Below are positions 8,415 through 15,911 of a DNA stretch of 64,000 nucleotides, piece after piece. The translations under genes and the position numbers were made by a program. Every line of letters starts with the position of its first letter. Within the stretch, counting starts at the first letter, position 1. The DNA is from Sporosarcina sp. FSL K6-1522 (GTDB lineage Bacteria > Bacillota > Bacilli > Bacillales_A > Planococcaceae): NCBI RefSeq assembly GCF_038622445.1, contig NZ_CP152019.1, positions 1,896,501-1,960,500 of the forward strand, read 5' to 3'. Below the pieces are notes generated by a model. The model was not told where the DNA came from. It searched no databases and worked only from the letters and a program-made list of their open reading frames with translations.

Positions 8415-9434
8415 TTGTTAGCAGGTGTATTTGAAGAAATAGGCAGTTTAGTTTTAGAAGAACGAGAAGATCCAACGTTGCAAACAGAGCTAGATGTAAA
8501 GATTAGAGTAGAAGCAGCTAGTATATGCGGTACCGATGTTCATATTTTGGCGGATCCGCCGGGTCATCCAGCAACAGCAGGCGTTGTTCAAGGTCATGAA
8601 TATATCGGAGAAATTGTTGAAATTGGTAAAGACGTAAAAAATGTTGTGATAGGAGATCGAGTAGTAGTTGATCCAACGACAGTATGTGGATTTTGTCATT
8701 ACTGTCAAACTGGACAACAGAATATGTGTGAAAATAGTTCATCGATAGGTATTTTTATTGATGGTGGTTGGACTTCTTATAGTGTTGTCCCAGCAAGAAA
8801 TGTTCATAAGATTTCAAAAGAAGTCCCTGCTGAAATAGCGGTATTGGCTGAACCTTTGTCTTGTGTTATTAATGGAAGTGAAAAAGTAAATGTCCAACCG
8901 GGCGACAGTGTTGTTATTTTAGGTGCTGGTCCAATGGGGCAAATTTTTACCCAGGTGCTTAAAGCAGCGGGTGCCGGAAGGATTATATGTGTAGACTATT
9001 CAGATTACCGATTAGATTATTCACTAAAATCGGGAGCTACTCATACAGTCAATCCGAAAAATCAAGATGTTTTTCAGGTCGTAATCGAAGAAACTGGTAT
9101 TGGTGCAGATGTTGTCATAGATTGCGTAGGATCGTTATTTGATCAAGCAATGACTTTAGTTAGAAAAGGTGGACAGATTTTACTAGTTGGGATGAATGAA
9201 CATGCGCAGCCATTAATTAAACAATACGATATTACAAGAAATGAAATAACAGTTCAGGGTACATTTATTCAAAATAATGATTTCCCAAAGGTTATCAAAA
9301 TTTTAGAAGCAAATTTGCTAAATTTAAAAGAGCTCATTACTCACAAGGTTACATTAAGTAATATACATGAAGGAATTGAGACGATGAAAAAAGGAGAAGC
9401 GATTAAGATAATTGTCTATCCAGAAGAAAAGTAA
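8415..9434 (+). CDS. Zinc-dependent medium-chain alcohol/polyol dehydrogenase
   Basis: A 339-aa MDR enzyme of the sorbitol/threonine dehydrogenase group. Catalytic zinc ligands appear in ICGTDVH and GHEYIGEIVEIG, the structural-zinc lobe has four cysteines in CGFCHYCQTGQQNMC, and the nucleotide fold shows GAGPMG. The start is TTG, supported by the strong AAGGAGGGGG site 6 nt upstream. It probably interconverts a hydroxyl and a keto group of the sugar or polyol substrate using NAD(P). Its 3' end is present a second time as a frameshifted remnant in front of lipoprotein 3, evidence of an old tandem duplication. Confidence 0.85.
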   Translation: MLAGVFEEIGSLVLEEREDPTLQTELDVKIRVEAASICGTDVHILADPPGHPATAGVVQGHEYIGEIVEIGKDVKNVVIGDRVVVDPTTVCGFCHYCQTGQQNMCENSSSIGIFIDGGWTSYSVVPARNVHKISKEVPAEIAVLAEPLSCVINGSEKVNVQPGDSVVILGAGPMGQIFTQVLKAAGAGRIICVDYSDYRLDYSLKSGATHTVNPKNQDVFQVVIEETGIGADVVIDCVGSLFDQAMTLVRKGGQILLVGMNEHAQPLIKQYDITRNEITVQGTFIQNNDFPKVIKILEANLLNLKELITHKVTLSNIHEGIETMKKGEAIKIIVYPEEK

Positions 9435-9464
9435 CATAGAGAATTGATCGGGTGGAAAATAATT

Positions 9465-9539
9465 ATGAGGAAAAAACAATTTATAACATACAAGCAATTG
9501 AAGCTTGTTTTAGATCAATTGAAAAAGGAGAATTTGTAA
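9465..9539 (+). other. Chimeric 24-codon ORF at the duplication junction
   Basis: An ATG preceded by GGTGG at 9 nt begins MRKKQFIT, which matches the start of lipoprotein 3 (MEKKQLIT). At base 9471 the DNA switches to sequence homologous to the 3' end of the upstream dehydrogenase, read out of frame, and stops after 24 codons. It is a by-product of recombination at an AAAAAACAATTTATA microhomology. A function is unlikely. Confidence 0.6.
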
Positions 9540-9556
9540 AAGTAGCAACCGAATAA
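9471..9556 (+). pseudogene. Remnant: duplicated 3' end of the Gfo/Idh gene
   Basis: This stretch is nearly identical to 6406-6491. In the original frame it encodes KTIYNIQAIEACFRSIEKG followed by EFVKVATE and a stop, against TFVKVAAE in the intact gene. The homology continues through the short spacer into the start of lipoprotein 2, so the duplicated block includes the gene end, the leader and the binding-protein gene. Confidence 0.92.
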
Positions 9557-9614
9557 ATGTTTACCAGCAAATACGACGTTGAAACACAATAGAGCCGAGA
9601 AGGGAATGGATTTC

Positions 9615-10604
9615 ATGAAGATGACTAAAAAAAAAATGTTGTTTTTGGCACTGTGTTCTGTACTTTTGTTGTTGGCGGCTTGTAATAATGGTGGTGAGAA
9701 AAATAGTTCAAATGGATCTGGGGAATTAGAGGGAGATGAGTCATATAAATTCGGCTTTATATTAAAGACGATAAATTCAGAGTACTGGAAAGTTCTAATG
9801 GCTGGTGCAAATGATGCAGCAAAAGAACTTGGTGTTGAGGTTTCATTTTTAGGACCACAGGAAGAAACACAATTTGAGCAACAGATAAAAATGGTAGAAG
9901 ATAATGTGGCTAATGGGATCGATGCGATTGTCATTGCGGCAAGTCAACCGGACGCTATGATTACAGCATTAAGTAACGCTCATAAAAAAGACATACCAGT
10001 TGTAATTGCCGATACAGACGTTGACTTTGAGGATAAAGTTACTTTTATCGGAACGAAAAATTTTGATGCTGGAAAACTAGGTGGAGAATATTTAAGTGAA
10101 TTATTAAACGATGGGGATAAAGTAGCGATTATTAGAGGACCATTTGGAAGTGAGACTCATGAAGAACGCACTAAAGGTTTTCAAGAGGCCTTGGAAGGTA
10201 AAAATATTGAATTTATTATCCAAGATGCAGAAAGCGATCGGGTCAAGGCAGTTAACGTTATGGAAAATATACTAACATCTAATCCAGATGTTAAAGCAGT
10301 CTTTGCAACAGCAGATGAGATGGCGCTTGGTGCACACACGACATTGAAGAATAAAAATGCAAAGCATGTTCTTCTCGTTGGGTTTGATGGAACGCCGGAT
10401 GGATTACAAGCAGTTCTAAAAGGTGATATGGCCGCAAACGTATCGCAAAATCCATACCAAATCGGTTATGAATCAGTATACGCAGCATATAAAGCGAAAA
10501 AAGGTGAGGAAGTAGAGAAAAGAATTGACTCTGGTACAGCCGTTATAACGAAAGAAAATGTAGAGGAAGAAATTGGGAGACTGAACAACTATATAAATAA
10601 ATAA
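9615..10604 (+). CDS. Sugar-binding lipoprotein 2 (duplicate of lipoprotein 1)
   Basis: A 329-aa CUT2-type substrate-binding lipoprotein with signal peptide and lipobox LAAC. The ATG at 9615 aligns with the start of lipoprotein 1 and has an AAGGGA site at 10 nt; earlier in-frame ATGs would prepend a hydrophilic tail. It is strongly similar to lipoprotein 1 over its whole length (shared FLGP-EETQFEQQ, RVKAVN-MENILTSNPD and GFDGTPDGLQAV segments), and the homology extends into the upstream gene remnant, so it arose by segmental duplication. Differences cluster in the linker after the lipobox and at scattered surface positions. It may bind the same ligand or a close variant and feed the single permease. 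Confidence 0.9.
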   Translation: MKMTKKKMLFLALCSVLLLLAACNNGGEKNSSNGSGELEGDESYKFGFILKTINSEYWKVLMAGANDAAKELGVEVSFLGPQEETQFEQQIKMVEDNVANGIDAIVIAASQPDAMITALSNAHKKDIPVVIADTDVDFEDKVTFIGTKNFDAGKLGGEYLSELLNDGDKVAIIRGPFGSETHEERTKGFQEALEGKNIEFIIQDAESDRVKAVNVMENILTSNPDVKAVFATADEMALGAHTTLKNKNAKHVLLVGFDGTPDGLQAVLKGDMAANVSQNPYQIGYESVYAAYKAKKGEEVEKRIDSGTAVITKENVEEEIGRLNNYINK

Positions 10605-10624
10605 AAATCCTTAAATCCGATTTA

Positions 10625-10692
10625 GTTGAAGGAAACGAAATGATGAAAAAAGGAAAGCAGTTAAAATAACTGTCTATCCAGAAGAAAAATAA
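10625..10692 (+). pseudogene. Remnant: frameshifted 3' end of the alcohol dehydrogenase
   Basis: GAAGGAAACGAAATGATGAAAAAAGG... matches the last 22 codons of the alcohol dehydrogenase (EGIETMKKG...VYPEEK stop). One base is missing after the MKKG codons, so the frame is broken, while the final TCTATCCAGAAGAAAAATAA is almost unchanged. The following spacer also matches that after the intact gene. It is the right-hand scar of the tandem duplication. Confidence 0.88.
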
Positions 10693-10717
10693 AGAATGGA
10701 TCAAGAGGAGAGTAATT

Positions 10718-11701
10718 ATGGAGAAAAAACAACTTATTACAATGTTAGTTTCCTGTGTGGCCGTTTTATTGTTTTTAGTTGGTTGTAGTAAAGGGGCTGC
10801 TGAAGGAAATAAAAAGGATAACGGTACAGACAATAGTGGGAAACCTAAAGTAGCAGTTGTTTTGAAAGGTATAAATCAAGAATATTTTAAGTTAGCAGAA
10901 GCGGGAGCTAAGCAAGCATTTGAAGACTTTGATGTAGACGGTACATTTTTGGCGGCAGCTTCTGAGGTTGAAGCTGAAAAACTTATTAATATTCTTGAAG
11001 ACCAATTAAATGCTAATCCGGATGCCCTAGTTGTAATGCCAAGTACTGAATCTACAATCCCAGTTTTAAAAAGATATCAAGAGAAAGATATCCCGGTGCT
11101 CCTCATAGATACCGACTTAGATTGGGATGGGAAAACGACTTATATTGGCACAGATAATTATACGGCCGGAAGAGAAGCAGGCAAGTATTTAGCATCTCAA
11201 TTATCAAAAGGAGATGAAATTGCAATTCTTGAAGGAGTATCTGGAACTGCTGTAAGTGAAGATCGAATAAAAGGCGTTAAAGATGTAATGAAAGAGCTTG
11301 GCATTAAGGTGGTTATTTCACAGGCGGCAGACTTTGACCGTGTGAAAGCTGTGACTGTTATGGAGAATATTGTAACAGCGCATCCGAATATAAAAGGTGT
11401 GTTTACAGCAAATGACGAAATGGCAATGGGTGCTTTAAAGACCATAGAATCTAAAAAAAATAATATTGTCATAGTCGGAATTGATGGAACATCGGATGCT
11501 TTAGAGTCAATTAGCAAAGGTGGGGTAACCGGTACTGTAGAACAAAAACCTTATGATATGGGCTATATCGGTGTTGAAACTGCGTTGAAAGCTATTAACA
11601 AAGAGAATGTGGAAAAACGAATTGATAGCGGTGTAGAAATTATCACTATAGAAAATGCTGGCGATAAATCAACTGAAATAAATAAAATATTAGGGAAATA
11701 A
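10718..11701 (+). CDS. Sugar-binding lipoprotein 3
   Basis: A 327-aa CUT2 substrate-binding lipoprotein with MEKKQLIT n-region, hydrophobic core and lipobox LVGC. Conserved elements include the NQEYFKLAEAGAKQAF start of lobe 1, LLIDTDLDWDGK, FTANDEMAMGAL and VGIDGTSDAL. It has an AAGAGGAGAG ribosome binding site. It is more distant from lipoproteins 1 and 2 than they are from each other, and shares QAADFDRVKA with lipoprotein 4 (QAADWDRLKA), so 3 and 4 form a second pair. The leader is homologous to the stretch after the intact alcohol dehydrogenase, showing that lipoprotein 3 originally followed that gene directly. Confidence 0.9.
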   Translation: MEKKQLITMLVSCVAVLLFLVGCSKGAAEGNKKDNGTDNSGKPKVAVVLKGINQEYFKLAEAGAKQAFEDFDVDGTFLAAASEVEAEKLINILEDQLNANPDALVVMPSTESTIPVLKRYQEKDIPVLLIDTDLDWDGKTTYIGTDNYTAGREAGKYLASQLSKGDEIAILEGVSGTAVSEDRIKGVKDVMKELGIKVVISQAADFDRVKAVTVMENIVTAHPNIKGVFTANDEMAMGALKTIESKKNNIVIVGIDGTSDALESISKGGVTGTVEQKPYDMGYIGVETALKAINKENVEKRIDSGVEIITIENAGDKSTEINKILGK

Positions 11702-11754
11702 AATTCCGACATAGTAAAATACGCAACTAAAACATGGTAAAGCGAGTGATAATA

Positions 11755-12765
11755 TTGAAAAAAATAACGATTGGTATTATTGGTGCTGGAAGAATCGGGC
11801 GCTTACATGCTAAAAATATTATTCATATTCCGGAGGTAAGAATTAAAACAATCTCCGATCTATTTGCTGATAGTGCAAGAGAGTGGGCAAGCAAAATTGG
11901 TATTGAAAATGTAGTAGCAGATTATGAAGAAATTTTAATTGACAGTGAAATTGAAGCCATTTTTATTTGTTCACCAACGGATACACATATCCCAATTATT
12001 AAACGAGCCGCTGAGGAAGGAAAACATATTTTTTGCGAAAAACCGATTAGTTTCTCAGTTGAAGATACGGAAATCGCATTAGCAGCAGTAGAAAAGGCAG
12101 GCGTTAAGCTGCAGATTGGATTCAATCGCCGGTTTGATCGTAATTTATTGAAAGTTCGAAATACAGTGGAAGATGGCGTAATTGGTGAACCTCATATCGT
12201 AAAAATTACTTCTCGTGACCCGGCACCACCGTCGATTGAATACATTGAAAAATCTGGTGGATTATTCTTTGATATGTCAATTCATGATTTTGATATGGCT
12301 CGCTATGTGTCAGGAAGCGAAGTTGTAGAGGTTTATGCCAATGGTGGTAATCTAATAGACCCCGAGATAGAGAAGGCAGGAGACATTGATACTGCAGTGA
12401 TTACTTTGAAGTTTGAAAATGGAGCAATAGGAATTATCGATAATAGCCGTAAAGCTGTTTATGGATATGATCAACGCGTTGAAGTTTTCGGGTCAAAAGG
12501 GAGTATAACAGTTGAAAATGATCGTCCAACAAGTGCGGAAATAAGTACAGAAGAAGGTGTGTTTAAAGATAAAGTAAAATACTTCTTCTTAGAACGTTAT
12601 AAAGATGCGTATATTACTGAAACATATGCATTCATTGATTCGATTTTACACAATAAACCACTTCTTTGTACTGGAAATGATGGTCTACAAGCAGAGAAAA
12701 TAGCGAAAGCTGCAAAACAATCATTAGTAGAGAGACGACCAGTAAAAATAACTAGTGAAACTTAA
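11755..12765 (+). CDS. Gfo/Idh/MocA dehydrogenase, inositol 2-dehydrogenase-like
   Basis: A 336-aa IolG-type oxidoreductase with IGIIGAGRIG dinucleotide loop, CEKPISF (catalytic Lys) and FFDMSIHDFDMARY (Asp/His pair). An ATG at 11734 has no ribosome binding site. The in-frame TTG at 11755 has GAGTGA 7 nt upstream and gives the canonical KKITIGIIGAG start, so I prefer it. It is closely related to the first dehydrogenase of the locus, so two inositol-dehydrogenase-like enzymes coexist, perhaps for different stereoisomers. It sits between lipoproteins 3 and 4, consistent with a gene order built by repeated duplication. Confidence 0.8.
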   Translation: MKKITIGIIGAGRIGRLHAKNIIHIPEVRIKTISDLFADSAREWASKIGIENVVADYEEILIDSEIEAIFICSPTDTHIPIIKRAAEEGKHIFCEKPISFSVEDTEIALAAVEKAGVKLQIGFNRRFDRNLLKVRNTVEDGVIGEPHIVKITSRDPAPPSIEYIEKSGGLFFDMSIHDFDMARYVSGSEVVEVYANGGNLIDPEIEKAGDIDTAVITLKFENGAIGIIDNSRKAVYGYDQRVEVFGSKGSITVENDRPTSAEISTEEGVFKDKVKYFFLERYKDAYITETYAFIDSILHNKPLLCTGNDGLQAEKIAKAAKQSLVERRPVKITSET

Positions 12766-12803
12766 TGAGAACTTTGAAATATGATCGACTTCCATACCTA
12801 CCT

Positions 12804-12828
12804 CTTAATAAAGTACTCGTTTATTAAG
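12804..12828. other. Small inverted repeat before lipoprotein 4
   Basis: CTTAATAAA / TTTATTAAG (9 bp arms, 7-nt loop) ends 32 nt before the start of lipoprotein 4. There is no U-run. It may be an operator or an mRNA-stability hairpin of the kind often seen before binding-protein genes. Confidence 0.4.
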
Positions 12829-12860
12829 GGGGAAATAAAAAATGAATAGGAGTAACTAGG

Positions 12861-13841
12861 TTGAAAAAGTTATCCGCATATCTAATTTCGACTATTTTAA
12901 TCGTATTCATGTTAACGGCATGTAGCGAAGGAAGTGATAGGGAATTAGAGAAGAATGGCTCCGATGATACGCTAAAAGAAAAAGAGGTTTATGTTGTCCT
13001 AAAAACTCTAAACACAGAATATTTTAAGTTTATTGAGGCTGGGGCAAAAGCAGCATTTGAGGATTTTAATGTTAAAGGTACAGTTATTGCTCCTTCTGAA
13101 CAAACCAACTTTATGGAACAAATCAATCAACTTGAAGATGTGTTGGGTAAAAATGCAGCAGGACTAGTATTAACGCCGAGTCAGCCGGATACGGTTATTC
13201 CTATACTAGAAAAATTTCAAGAGAAGAACATTCCGGTTGCCCTTTTAGACAGTGATGTTGATTGGGAAGATAAACTCACTTTTATTGGAAATGATGATGA
13301 GAACTCTGGAAAGTTGGCAGGAGAGAAATTGGCCTCGCAATTAGAAGTAGGAGATGAGGTAGCAATACTTGAAGGGATTTCAGGAACGCCAACAAGTGCA
13401 GCGCGAACTAAAGGAGCAAAAGAAGCGCTCGAAGAAGCAGGAATGAAAGTAGTTGCCTCTCAGGCGGCAGACTGGGATCGCTTAAAAGCCACATCTGTTA
13501 TGGAGGATATATTACAAGCTCATCCGGGAATAAAAGGTGTGATTGGTGTTAACGATGAAATGGCGCTTGGAGCACTAAATGCTAGTAATTCTAAAGGAAA
13601 AGAAATTATATCAATAGGGATAGATGGTATTATCGGGGCAGTTGAGTCAATTAGTGAAGGTTCATTGAATGCTTCGGTTGCTGTGAAAACGTATGACATG
13701 GGTTATAAAGGTGTAGAAAGTATTGTTAAAGCAATGAATAATGAATCTGTAGAGAAAGAAATTACGACAGAAATAGATGTAATAACAGAAGAAAATGCGA
13801 GTGAAATTCTAGAAAATTTAAAGCGCATACTAGGCAAATGA
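12861..13841 (+). CDS. Sugar-binding lipoprotein 4
   Basis: A 326-aa CUT2 substrate-binding lipoprotein. The start is TTG with ATAGGAG at 9 nt. The signal peptide ends in lipobox LTAC and is followed by an acidic linker. Core motifs are NTEYFKFIEAGAKAAF, ALLDSDVDWEDK, IGVNDEMALGAL and IGIDGIIGAVESI. The usual DGT in that last motif is DGI here, a change in a ligand-lobe segment that could alter specificity. It is most like lipoprotein 3. It is the fourth binding protein for one ATPase/permease pair. Confidence 0.88.
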   Translation: MKKLSAYLISTILIVFMLTACSEGSDRELEKNGSDDTLKEKEVYVVLKTLNTEYFKFIEAGAKAAFEDFNVKGTVIAPSEQTNFMEQINQLEDVLGKNAAGLVLTPSQPDTVIPILEKFQEKNIPVALLDSDVDWEDKLTFIGNDDENSGKLAGEKLASQLEVGDEVAILEGISGTPTSAARTKGAKEALEEAGMKVVASQAADWDRLKATSVMEDILQAHPGIKGVIGVNDEMALGALNASNSKGKEIISIGIDGIIGAVESISEGSLNASVAVKTYDMGYKGVESIVKAMNNESVEKEITTEIDVITEENASEILENLKRILGK

Positions 13842-13873
13842 TTGTTCAATGAATTATTTAATTATGCATCTAA

Positions 13874-13889
13874 GGTAAAGCGCTTAACC
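13874..13889. promoter_or_regulatory. cre-like palindrome before transketolase genes
   Basis: GGTAAAGCGCTTAACC is a near-perfect 16-bp palindrome with the AAGCGCTT core shared by the site at 874-887. It lies in the 98-bp gap between lipoprotein 4 and the transketolase genes. CcpA or a pathway-specific LacI-family repressor could bind it. As it sits inside the gene run, it may mark a second promoter or a roadblock site. Confidence 0.55.
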
Positions 13890-13939
13890 TATTTTGTGAA
13901 TGATATTAAAAGAAAACTTAAACCGAGGAGGAAGTTAAA

Positions 13940-14797
13940 ATGACTGTATTACTTAACGAAGAAAAATTAACGGATTTAAAGAAAAAAGCATGTGAGGCAA
14001 GGAGTTTAATTATTGAAACGGTTCATCATGCAGGGGCAGGACATATCGGGGGCCCGATGTCGGCGGTCGATGTGCTTATTAATCTATATTTCAATGAAAT
14101 GAATATTGATCCAGCAAATTCACAAGCAGCAGATCGTGATCGCTTTGTATTATCAAAAGGTCATTCTGCGATTGGCCTATACGCTGTTTTAGCATTAAGA
14201 GGATACTGCCCAATAGAAGAGTTGAAAACATTCGACGCACTTAACTCGCGTCTACAAGCACACCCTGATATGAATACATTACCAGGGCTTGATATGTCAA
14301 CAGGATCACTTGGTATGGGAATTTCTGCAGCAGTTGGAATGGCGCTCGGTGCGAAGCTTCAAAATAAAGACTTCCGCACGTATTGCATGATTGGTGACGG
14401 GGAATCGCAAGAAGGGCAAGTGTGGGAAGCGGCTGATGTGGCTTCGAAATATAGGTTGGATAATCTCGTAGCGATTCTTGATTACAATAAACTCCAACAA
14501 TTTGGCTGGAACGGTGAAGGAGAAGCGCGAGAAATTCCGGTACATGCACCTGAAAAACGGTGGGAAGCTTTCGGCTGGAACGTGATCAGCGTTGATGGCC
14601 ATAACCCTGTAGAAATTAGTGCGGCCTTTGCTGAAGCACGTAAAGTAAGTGGAAAACCGACAATTATTATCGCCAATACCATAAAAGGAAAGGGTGTATC
14701 CTTTATGGAAAATGCTTATTTATGGCATTCACGTATTCCGACAGACGAAGAACTAAATACGGCAGTACAAGAACTAGAAATGGGGTTTGTAAAATGA
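13940..14797 (+). CDS. Transketolase, N-terminal (TPP-binding) subunit
   Basis: A 285-aa subunit corresponding to the first half of a classical transketolase. It contains HHAGAGHIGGPMSAVDVL, the SKGHSAIGLYA block and the thiamine diphosphate motif GDGESQEGQVWEAA...LDYNKLQ. A CCGAGGAGGAAG ribosome binding site precedes the ATG. The stop overlaps the start of the C-terminal subunit (ATGA), so both are made together. Split transketolases of this kind often serve dedicated sugar pathways, moving a two-carbon ketol unit from a ketose to an aldose phosphate. Here the substrate is presumably an intermediate of the cyclitol or keto-sugar route. Confidence 0.93.
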   Translation: MTVLLNEEKLTDLKKKACEARSLIIETVHHAGAGHIGGPMSAVDVLINLYFNEMNIDPANSQAADRDRFVLSKGHSAIGLYAVLALRGYCPIEELKTFDALNSRLQAHPDMNTLPGLDMSTGSLGMGISAAVGMALGAKLQNKDFRTYCMIGDGESQEGQVWEAADVASKYRLDNLVAILDYNKLQQFGWNGEGEAREIPVHAPEKRWEAFGWNVISVDGHNPVEISAAFAEARKVSGKPTIIIANTIKGKGVSFMENAYLWHSRIPTDEELNTAVQELEMGFVK

Positions 14798-15753
14798 AAA
14801 GTACACTATTGACGGAGAAAGTATCAATGAGAGATGCATTTGGTGAGACATTACTTCAATTGTCGTTGAAAGACGAAAATGTCTACGCGCTGGATGGGGA
14901 TTTGGCGAATTCTACAAAAGTGGATACGGTTGCTACAAAGAATCCAGAGAAATTTTTACAAATGGGGATTGCAGAACAAAATATGATGAGTGTGGCGGCG
15001 GGACTTGCGTCAACTGGATTACAGCCTTGGGCCGTAACATTTGCAGCATTTCTATCCAAACGTGCGATTGATCAAATACAAGTTCAAATTGCCCAGCCGA
15101 ATTTAAATGTCAAAATGGTTGGGGCCTACAGTGGTCTATTAACTGGATTGACTGGAAAAACACATCAGGCATTAGAAGACTTAGCTATTTTCCGTACCCT
15201 TGCCAATATGACTGTGTTAGCACCGGCAGACAGTGTAGAAGTCGAGAAGATGATGGAGGCTGTCCATCAGCATGAGGGACCAGTCTATATGCGTTTGGCT
15301 CGTGATCCATACCCGGTTATTTTTGGTGATGACTATAAATTTGAAATTGGGAAAGCAGTCACAGTAAAAGAAGGAACAGACGTCACAATTATTTCAACGG
15401 GAACACAAACAAGCCGTTCGCTTGAAGCAGCTGAACAACTCGAAGCGGAAGGCATCTCAGTATCGGTCGTTCACATGCCTACGATTAAACCACTTGATAA
15501 AGCAGCCATTCTTAAAGCCGCGGAAACAACGGGGGTCATCGTTACAGCTGAAGAGCATAGCATTTACGGGGGGCTTGGCAGTGCAGTGGCAGAAGTTCTC
15601 GTTGAGGAAAAACCGGTACCTATGCTGCGTGTAGGTGTAAAAGATCGGAACTCTGAATCAGGCCCGAATGAAGAAATGTTGGAGAAATACGAAATTTCAC
15701 CTCGCCATATTGTGAAAGCTGTCCAAGAAGTATTGAAGAAAAAAGTCCTTTAA
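14794..15753 (+). CDS. Transketolase, C-terminal (pyrimidine-binding) subunit
   Basis: A 319-aa subunit with the Pyr domain (GDLANSTKVD, FLQMGIAEQNMMSVAAGLA with the catalytic Glu that activates thiamine) and the transketolase C-terminal domain (IISTGTQTSRSLEAAEQL). The ATG overlapping the preceding stop is the only start that fits the family; an upstream in-frame ATG lies inside the partner gene. It forms the alpha2-beta2 enzyme with the N-terminal subunit. The pair suggests that the pathway ends in C2 transfer to glyceraldehyde 3-phosphate (giving xylulose 5-phosphate) and release of a shorter aldehyde, which the next gene could oxidise. That last step is inference. Confidence 0.93.
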   Translation: MKSTLLTEKVSMRDAFGETLLQLSLKDENVYALDGDLANSTKVDTVATKNPEKFLQMGIAEQNMMSVAAGLASTGLQPWAVTFAAFLSKRAIDQIQVQIAQPNLNVKMVGAYSGLLTGLTGKTHQALEDLAIFRTLANMTVLAPADSVEVEKMMEAVHQHEGPVYMRLARDPYPVIFGDDYKFEIGKAVTVKEGTDVTIISTGTQTSRSLEAAEQLEAEGISVSVVHMPTIKPLDKAAILKAAETTGVIVTAEEHSIYGGLGSAVAEVLVEEKPVPMLRVGVKDRNSESGPNEEMLEKYEISPRHIVKAVQEVLKKKVL

Positions 15754-15768
15754 GAAAGTTTTTATCTA

Positions 15769-15895
15769 TATAAGATGAACAAAAGAATCCCATGATGAAC
15801 TAAGCGAAGGCAGCGGAGCTACCTAGCTTATAGTGGGAGGCATCCGTAAGCGCAGAAGCGTGCTAAGGAAAATAATTAGTTCAAGCTATATAAAA
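15769..15895 (+). repeat. MITE-like dispersed repeat, copy 1
   Basis: An intergenic element with imperfect terminal inverted repeats: CTATATAAGATGAAC on the left, and on the right GTTCAAGCTATATA, which reads TATATAGCTTGAAC on the other strand. The core CTTATAGTGGGAGGCATCCG...AAGCGC recurs in inverted orientation at 51548-51711. It lies between the transketolase and aldehyde dehydrogenase genes without breaking either. It encodes nothing obvious. Confidence 0.7.
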
Positions 15896-15911
15896 GATTG
15901 GAGAAGAGAAC

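Noticed and set aside
13940-15753. Sulfoquinovose sulfo-transketolase pathway
   Set aside because: The split transketolase fits, but the expected sulfosugar isomerases and sulfonate exporter are absent, and the neighbouring genes are inositol-type dehydrogenases and a CUT2 importer.
13940-15753. DXP synthase instead of transketolase
   Set aside because: The N-terminal half has the transketolase HHAGAGHIGG and GDGESQEGQ motifs, and the protein is encoded as two subunits.
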